NCBI GenBank assembly: GCA_018343915.1
Contig: JABRWF010000005.1
Location: 3,073,001-3,137,000 of the forward strand
DNA: 64,000 nucleotides
DNA from: Agroathelia rolfsii
Taxonomy: Eukaryota; Basidiomycota; Agaricomycetes; Amylocorticiales; Amylocorticiaceae
Reading direction: 5' to 3'
Part shown: in pieces, positions 58,103-64,000 of the stretch
Position numbering within the stretch: the first letter of the stretch is position 1
Layout of the letters: the number at the start of each line of letters is the position of its first letter
Notes under the pieces: model-generated
Told to the model about the DNA's origin: nothing
Database searches by the model: none
Seen by the model: only the letters and a program-made list of their open reading frames with translations
Position numbers and translations under genes: made by a program

Positions 58103-58828
58103 TTAGTGATTACTAGGGCAGGTCACGTACTTGGGCGTACTTGACCTATATGGGATGCTACACCAATGAACATCAACTGTGGTCACGGTGCAGGTCAACG
58201 GTTGAACACGGCCACGTGAAACCAACATCAGCCACCGACACTCGCCCTCAAACTCGAAATGTTCTTCATTTCTGATACCCAAGTCCCCAATCTTCTGCAT
58301 AATATCAATAGAAAGTACTTCAGGTAGTCTCAAAATAGTGATCTCAAGGTCACAGTTGTCTAACTCATTGCAGCATTCTGGGCTTGTGACATGCAGTGAG
58401 TACAATACTTACGGTTTGACAATCATCAGTGAGCGACTTGAAGCATTTCAGAGCTATTATAAGTAATGATGCAACTCACTCGTCATAAACATCACCATGG
58501 TAGACACGATGTGCAGCAGAAGCTTCGTAGTGCTCAACTCAATAAGTTCTTCCTTTTTCCGAACTTTCAGCGTATGACTTGGATACTGGATCGCGTGATG
58601 AATTTACTACCATTTGAACATCCGAAAATATGCCCATAGTATCATAGGGTCACGTCCGATGGTACTTACTGCAGTTACTGATCGAGTAACGTGCTTTAGA
58701 ATCCTATTCTTGCTGAATATCATTTCCTTGATGCCATCGCTAAGCTGAATAACCATTTTAGTCTGAAACCACTCATAGGTACTGGGAAACGAAAGCATGC
58801 TCCTAATCGAGGTGGCAGCATACTCCAT
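58103..58828 (-). CDS. Possible hypothetical gene or gene remnant
   Basis: I do not recognise it. Four coding-like pieces line up on the minus strand: MEYAATSIRSMLSFPSTYEW, with QTKMVIQLSDGIKEMIF; RKKEELIELSTTKLLLHIVS; LKCFKSLTDDCQT; and CCNELDNCDLEITILRLPEV followed by HFEFEGECRWLMLVSR. Pieces two and three join with a consistent phase, but three and four do not join through any intron of plausible length. The gene may be broken, or my exon borders are wrong. The composition looks real (amphipathic, few simple repeats). It sits between FET3 and the SHMT gene and has an ATT repeat just upstream. Confidence 0.3.
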
Positions 58829-59279
58829 TGACTTTATTATTATTATTATTCAAATTTATTTTTCAATGGGGTTGCTCTGACACGTAAAAAAGGCCACAAC
58901 GGCAAACGTAAGACTGTGACATGGTACGGAACGAGAGACTGGGGAGCCAGGCCAGTCAAAGTCCTGGAAACAGCAATCCTCAGAGATATTCGAGTTTGAA
59001 ATAGAGTGTGTGTTAGCGTAGATAGAGGTGTACACCAATGCCGTCTCGCTTAGCTTAGATAAAGCGTCATTGCCGCACTTGCTTCATTTATAAATGATCA
59101 TGAGTCTACCGGGAACGTTTGACCCTTGGCCTGCATTTCTCTCCCATTTACCACTGCTTTAGAAAAGGTCGGCCTGTATTCCATGAGACTGAGATTGATT
59201 ATTGTTACTGAACAAGTCACTGCAGCTTTTCGGACGTTTGAATCCGAAAGGAGGGCTTCAAATTTGCACATTTTACACG
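58829..59279. other. Gap before SHMT with an ATT repeat
   Basis: An ATT trinucleotide repeat lies at about 58833-58850. The rest should be the SHMT promoter. No gene seen. Confidence 0.45.
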
Positions 59280-61195
59280 ATGCTTCGACTCATCCCTCGT
59301 CTGTCCCCCACTTCCATCTCGAGAGCCCATCCCCGGATTACTATTGCCCCTGCAGTCCTCAGAATGGCATCCACCAGCTCCCAGTCGTTCGTGAGTTGAC
59401 CTGTGTGCATATCGATGTAGCTTGTTAAAACTAACTCGCATTTTTTTTGTTCATGCCCCTGTTTTATGCATGTGCAACAGAACAAAATGCTCTATGCTCC
59501 TCTGGAAGAGATCGACCCAGAGGTCAAGAACATCATCGACAAGGAGACCTGGAGACAGTTCTCTGGCCTTGAGCTCATCGCATCCGAGGTGCGTTTCATG
59601 CTCCATTTTCTTTCTCATCTATAGAACATGACTCATTTTCAATTTTCCCCCCCTCCTGATTTTATAGAACTTGACATCGAGGGCCACCATGGAGGCCAAC
59701 GGCTCGATCCTCACCAACAAGTACTCTGAGGGTCTCCCTAATGCTCGCTACTACGGCGGTAACGAGCACATCGACGAGCTCGAGGTCCTAACCCGCAAGC
59801 GTGCCCTCGAGGCTTTCCATCTCGACCCTGCTAAATGGGGTGTCAATGTCCAGCCCTACTCAGGTTCCACTGCCAAGTGAGACACTCCATTTTACGTGTC
59901 TTATGCATTTGTTATTGACAGATGGAATGTACTACAGCTTCGCTGCTTTGACTGCTCTTGTTCAGCCTCAAGATCGCCTTATGGGTCTTGGTCTCCCCGA
60001 TGGTGGCCACTTGACACACGGTTACTACGTAAGGATAACTAGTGTCGCATAGTTCCTCTTGCACATACTCATATCTATGCCCTTCAGACCGCCAAAAAGA
60101 AGATGACTGCATCTTCCATCTACTTCCAGTCGCTCCCTTACGCCATCCACCCCACCTCCCACCTGATCGACTACGAAGCACTTGAGAAGCAGGCCAAGAT
60201 CTTCAAACCTCGTCTCATCATCTGCGGTGCTTCTGCCTACCCGCGTGATTGGGACTACAAAAAGCTCAAGGAGGTCGCTACCAAGGAGGGCGCATGGCTC
60301 ATGGCCGACATTGCCCACACTAGCGGTCTGATCGCTGCCCAGGAACTCAACGATCCGTTCGAGTACTGCGATGTCGTCACGACCACGACGCACAAGACTC
60401 TGCGTGGCCCTCGTGCGGGTCTGATCTTCTTCCGCAAGGGCAGCGAGGCTGCCCAGGACCTCGAGAAGCGCGTCAATGACGCTGTCTTCCCCGCTGTTCA
60501 GGGTGGTCCCCACAACAATGTAAGTGTTGCATTGTATATAGTTGATTCGGTCTGACTCATCTGTTCTTCATCAGACCATTGCCGGTATTGCCACGGCTCT
60601 GCTCCAGGTTGCCCATCCCGAGTTCAAGGCCTACGCCAAGCAGGTCGTCAAGAACGCTCGCACACTTGCCGCTGGTCTCCTCAAGCACGGCTACAAGCTG
60701 CAGACGGAGGGCACCGACAACCATCTTGTCCTCTGGGATCTCCGTCCCATTGGTCTCACCGGCAGCAAGGTCGAAAAGATCTGCGATCTTGTTGGAATCA
60801 CCATCAACAGTGAGCCTGTCTATCATATAATCAAAACCCAATATTAACTGCGTGTTCCAGAAAACGCCGTCTCTGGCGATGCATCCGCCCAAGTGCCCGG
60901 CGGTATCCGTCTCGGTACGTCTGCGCTGACCTCGCGTGACATGACGGAGAAGGACATCGAGCAAGTGACCGAGTTCCTGCACCGTGCCGTGCAGCTTGCG
61001 CTTATGCTGCAGAAGGAGGCCGGCTCGAAGATGCTCAAGGACTTTGTGCGCGTCGCGACGACTGGCGAGGGCGAGGGTGCGCGCGGCGTCAAGGATCTGC
61101 GCCGCGATGTGCGTGTGTTTGCGCGCCAGTGGCCCCTGCCTGGTGTGGACGTGACGACACTGACACGGCCACAGGGTATTGAGGAGGAGGATTGA
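59280..61195 (+). CDS. Serine hydroxymethyltransferase
   Basis: A PLP enzyme that converts serine and tetrahydrofolate to glycine and methylene-tetrahydrofolate. From the ATG at 59280, [20 protein letters not shown] is a basic, acid-free leader typical of mitochondrial import. A second in-frame ATG at 59364 begins MASTSSQSF and would give a leaderless form. The catalytic core includes [76 protein letters not shown] and the PLP-lysine motif [14 protein letters not shown]. It ends with [17 protein letters not shown] and GIEEED. Six introns, of which the splice before NFAALTAL is clear. Codons are C/G-ending and strongly biased, as expected of a highly expressed gene. Confidence 0.95.
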
Positions 61196-61511
61196 GTGGA
61201 ATGATTGCGTGCTGAGGGTTCTCTTGTTGTTGCTGTTGTTGCTGCTGGTGCAAGGTTCAACGCCACTGTGTAATATTTGCAAGGGACTTTTCAACAGGTC
61301 CCCAGCGGGGTCATGTATTATATTCAGTAGATATCTTATTGTTTTTGAGAAGGAAAATAAAATCAAGAAGTGGTTTCTAGATACGCGACGCGCCTAATTA
61401 CTGAGCGGACTAATAATCACCGACGCACTCGCACCCGGCATGCAGCAGCAGTAGCACTCTTCAGGCCAGCACTCTCTTTCCCCTCCTCCTCGTCCATCCC
61501 CAGACAGACAG
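61196..61511. other. Gap SHMT-APSES gene
   Basis: 316 bases with the SHMT 3' UTR and the promoter of the APSES gene. Short TTGTTG repeats occur near 61225-61245. No gene. Confidence 0.45.
61356..61361 (+). terminator. AATAAA polyadenylation signal of SHMT
   Basis: A canonical AATAAA about 160 bases after the SHMT stop codon, in an AT-rich patch. Confidence 0.5.
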
Positions 61512-64000
61512 ATGCTGCCCTCGCCAAAGCAAGGCCAGGGTCAGCCTGCGCCCGTCAAGATCTACAATGCCGTCTACTCTTCTGTCCAGGTACTTAATTC
61601 TTTGTGGCCCACCGCCAGAGCAGCCCATTATCATCAGACCGAGAGAGACAAGTCCGTCTGACGCCTCCTTTGCTCTTTCTTTCTTCACCCTTCTTTCGTC
61701 GATGGTTATCGTGACTCTGCTAGGTATACGAGTGCATGGTCCGGGGCATCGCCGTCATGCGCAGGCGCCAGGACTCGTACGTAAATGCGACGCAGATACT
61801 CAAGGTCGCCGGGGTCGATAAAGGCAGGCGTACCAAGATTCTCGAGAAAGAGATCCTCCCCGGCAAGCACGAGATTGTCCAAGGCGGCTACGGGAAATAT
61901 CAGGGAACATGGTACAGTACACTCATCCATTGCTGTCTGATTCATCGTTGCAGTCATTGCTAAATGGGCTTTTTCGTTTCACCCTTTCACCCCTCTCCAT
62001 ATTTGGGATTGCACTCTTCTCTCTCTCTATCTATCTCTTTGTTACTACAGGATCCCGCTGGAGAAAGGCCGAGAGATTGCGACTCAGTACGGCGTGGCAC
62101 CACTGCTGGCACCTTTATTCGACTTTGTGCCCAATACGAATACGTTTACTACCTTGCCCATCGGCGCCCCACGACCGTTGACGGCCAGCGCCTCGTTACC
62201 CGGCATGTCTGTATCCAGCACTAGTAGCGCCACTACCACGCCCGGACTAGCGCCGGCGCCCATCATGCCTGGCTCTGCGCTGCGTCTGCTAAATCAAGGA
62301 CGCGCCCAAGGCCTCTTCACGCCCTCGACGTCTGCTATGGGTCAGCAGCACCAGCTCCAGCAGAGGGGCACGCCCATGAGTCCGTTCTTCAGCCCCGTGC
62401 CATACGGCCCAGGTGTGTCGCCCACGCCACCCCCAGCGCCTTCTTCCTCTGCGACACAGCAAAACCTGAAGAGAACACATTCGGACACTGAGGCCACAGC
62501 CCGCTCGATTTTCGTACACCAAGGGTCACCGCCCGCCAGAGCTGAGTTGTTATCTACGGATGTGCAAATGACCGATGCGAGCCACCCCACGCCGACGCCA
62601 TCGCCCATTGATGAGGATGCTGAGGACAACGAGGATGATGGCCCCTCGCCAGCCAAACGTGCTCGTAAGGAGCTCACCGAACCTTCTATTCAACAACAAC
62701 TGTATCAGCAGTCTTTTGCGAGCACATCATCATTACAGCCCCTGCCGACGGCAACAGACACGTCTGTTATCCCCTCAAAACCCTCCAGCAGTAGTGCCCA
62801 TTCCGCAATGACCCCGGTGAATAGTAGTAAACCGATGAGTCGGCTGTCTTCTTCCTCCTCTGACACAGATGTGCATGTCATCCGCATGGCATCGAGGCCA
62901 TCCGTGCCACGAAATATGGATCCTATGCTGCCACTGAAGGACCAGCGTCGGTCCGCGCTCATCTTGCTCATCTGTCAGCAGGACGATCCGGCGCGCGTGC
63001 TCGAGCTGCTGAGTCAGATACCCGCCGACAATCCGGCCGTGGCAGCAGCAGCTGTTGCTGCAGCGAGCAGTTCGGGCGGTGGCAACAACAATCACAGCGC
63101 CACCGACTGGGACCTCGTTCTAGACGAGCACGGTCACACCGCCCTGCACCTCGCCGCCAGCATGGGCCGCCAACAGACTGTCGATGCGCTCGTCCTCGCC
63201 GGGGCGGACATTCACCGGGGCAACTACCTGGGTGAAACACCGCTGATGCGTGCCTGCCTCGCGACTCACAACGCCGACGCACAGACGTTCAACACGCTCG
63301 TCACTGCGCTCCACGGCTCGATTCGCACACTCGATACGGCGCGCAAGTCGGTCATACACCACATCGTCGCCCTCGCCGGCGTCAAGGGACGCGCGCCGGC
63401 AGCGCGGTATTATCTCGACCAGGTTCTTTTCTGGGTCGCGCATCACCAAGGAGGTGAGTTTGGGACTCTGGTGGATTTGCAGGATGAGCATGGGGATACA
63501 GCGTTGAATATCGCGGCGAGGGTGGGGAATAGGAGTTTGGTGCGGACGTTGTTGGATGTAAATGCGAATCGGACGTTGCCGAATAAGCTTGGATTGAGGC
63601 CGGGTGATTTTGGGTTGGAGACGGAGGAGCTTGGTGGTACTGGTGGTGGTGTTGGTGGTGGCAATCCGGTTGGTCAACAGCGTTCGGAGGATATCATCGT
63701 CGCTTTGCGTTCTGGGCCATCGGCGCCTGTTCAGAAAAGCTATGAATTGATAGCGGGTAAGCCTTATTGTCATATTATACTAGGATCGTTTCCTCAGTCC
63801 TGTTTTTTCTTCTTCTCCCAGACATAACATCCATGGTCCAATCCCTCTCCTCCGAATTCGCTGTCGAGGTCAAAGCGAGGCAGGACACACTGGACGTGAC
63901 ACAGGCACACCTACGCGCGGCGACGCGTGAACTAGCCGAGCAGCGCAAGCAGATCCAGGCGTGGCAGACGCGCTGCAGTGAACTCGATCAGCTCAGCCAG
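61512..64000 (+). CDS. APSES-ankyrin cell-cycle transcription factor (MBF type), 3' end beyond window
   Basis: A DNA-binding subunit of the Mbp1/Swi4/Res1-2 family, which controls G1/S genes through MCB-type sites. The start at 61512 gives [20 protein letters not shown] and VYSSVQ, spliced to [40 protein letters not shown] and [20 protein letters not shown], the APSES/KilA-N winged-helix core, then [16 protein letters not shown] long Ser/Pro-rich linker contains PAKRARKEL, a likely nuclear signal. Ankyrin repeats follow ([67 protein letters not shown]). The last exon in the window starts [13 protein letters not shown] and reads into a predicted coiled coil ([25 protein letters not shown]). 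It is open to base 64000. Confidence 0.92.

Noticed and set aside
1..64000. CRISPR array, prokaryotic operon signals or rRNA genes
   Set aside because: No regularly spaced repeats, Shine-Dalgarno-led gene strings or rRNA cores; the DNA is intron-rich eukaryotic.

Overview
This window looks like nuclear DNA from a filamentous basidiomycete, most likely an Agaricomycete. Nearly every gene is split by short introns of about 45-60 bases with GT...AG ends, and the nearest recognisable relatives are fungal throughout. A Clr2-type silencing factor, a C-terminal CBM1 on a plant-pectin hydrolase, an APSES-ankyrin regulator and a reductive iron-uptake set all fit this lineage. Coordinates below run from first to last coding base with introns included; introns were inferred by eye from splice signals and reading phase. 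The window opens inside one gene (the 3' end of the Clr2 gene) and closes inside another (the APSES regulator).

Region by region: 1-11.6 kb holds housekeeping genes: Clr2-like silencing factor (-), TRAPPC12-like tethering subunit (-), PP2A B55 subunit (-), cytochrome c oxidase subunit 9/7a (+), HAP3/NF-YB (+) and an ER-type DnaJ (-). 11.9-13.7 kb is an FBXO9/Hrt3-like F-box gene (+). 13.7-19.3 kb is gene-poor, with a small secreted protein (+) and a GH28 rhamnogalacturonase carrying a C-terminal CBM1 (-). 19.3-24.5 kb has mitoribosomal protein mS29 (-) and a multi-zinc-finger RING protein (+).

24.9-38.8 kb is a same-strand tandem array of allantoate-permease-type MFS transporters. Copies 1 and 3 look intact. 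Copy 2 has at least two in-frame stops. Copy 4 has a frameshift in its cytosolic N-terminus. Copy 5 is a relic in which the N-terminal and C-terminal ends are joined and the whole membrane domain is gone. Upstream flanks of several copies share a dyad-symmetric block at a similar distance from the start codon.

39.7-48.1 kb holds HIR1 (+), the BUR1/CDK9-type kinase (+) and an MTH1-like Nudix hydrolase (-). 48.6-57.9 kb is a reductive iron-assimilation cluster: ferric reductase (-), FTR1 permease (-) and FET3 multicopper ferroxidase (+). FTR1 and FET3 are divergent and share a 370-base promoter with three perfect ATCWGATAA sites, the motif class bound by iron-responsive GATA repressors (Urbs1/SRE/Fep1). 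More such sites lie upstream of the reductase. Together the three proteins would reduce Fe(III), re-oxidise Fe(II) and import it. The window ends with serine hydroxymethyltransferase (+) and the APSES-ankyrin regulator (+).

I did not find a clearly undescribed multi-gene system. The most informative points are the decaying transporter array with its conserved upstream dyad, the iron cluster with its GATA sites, and the GH28-CBM1 fusion.
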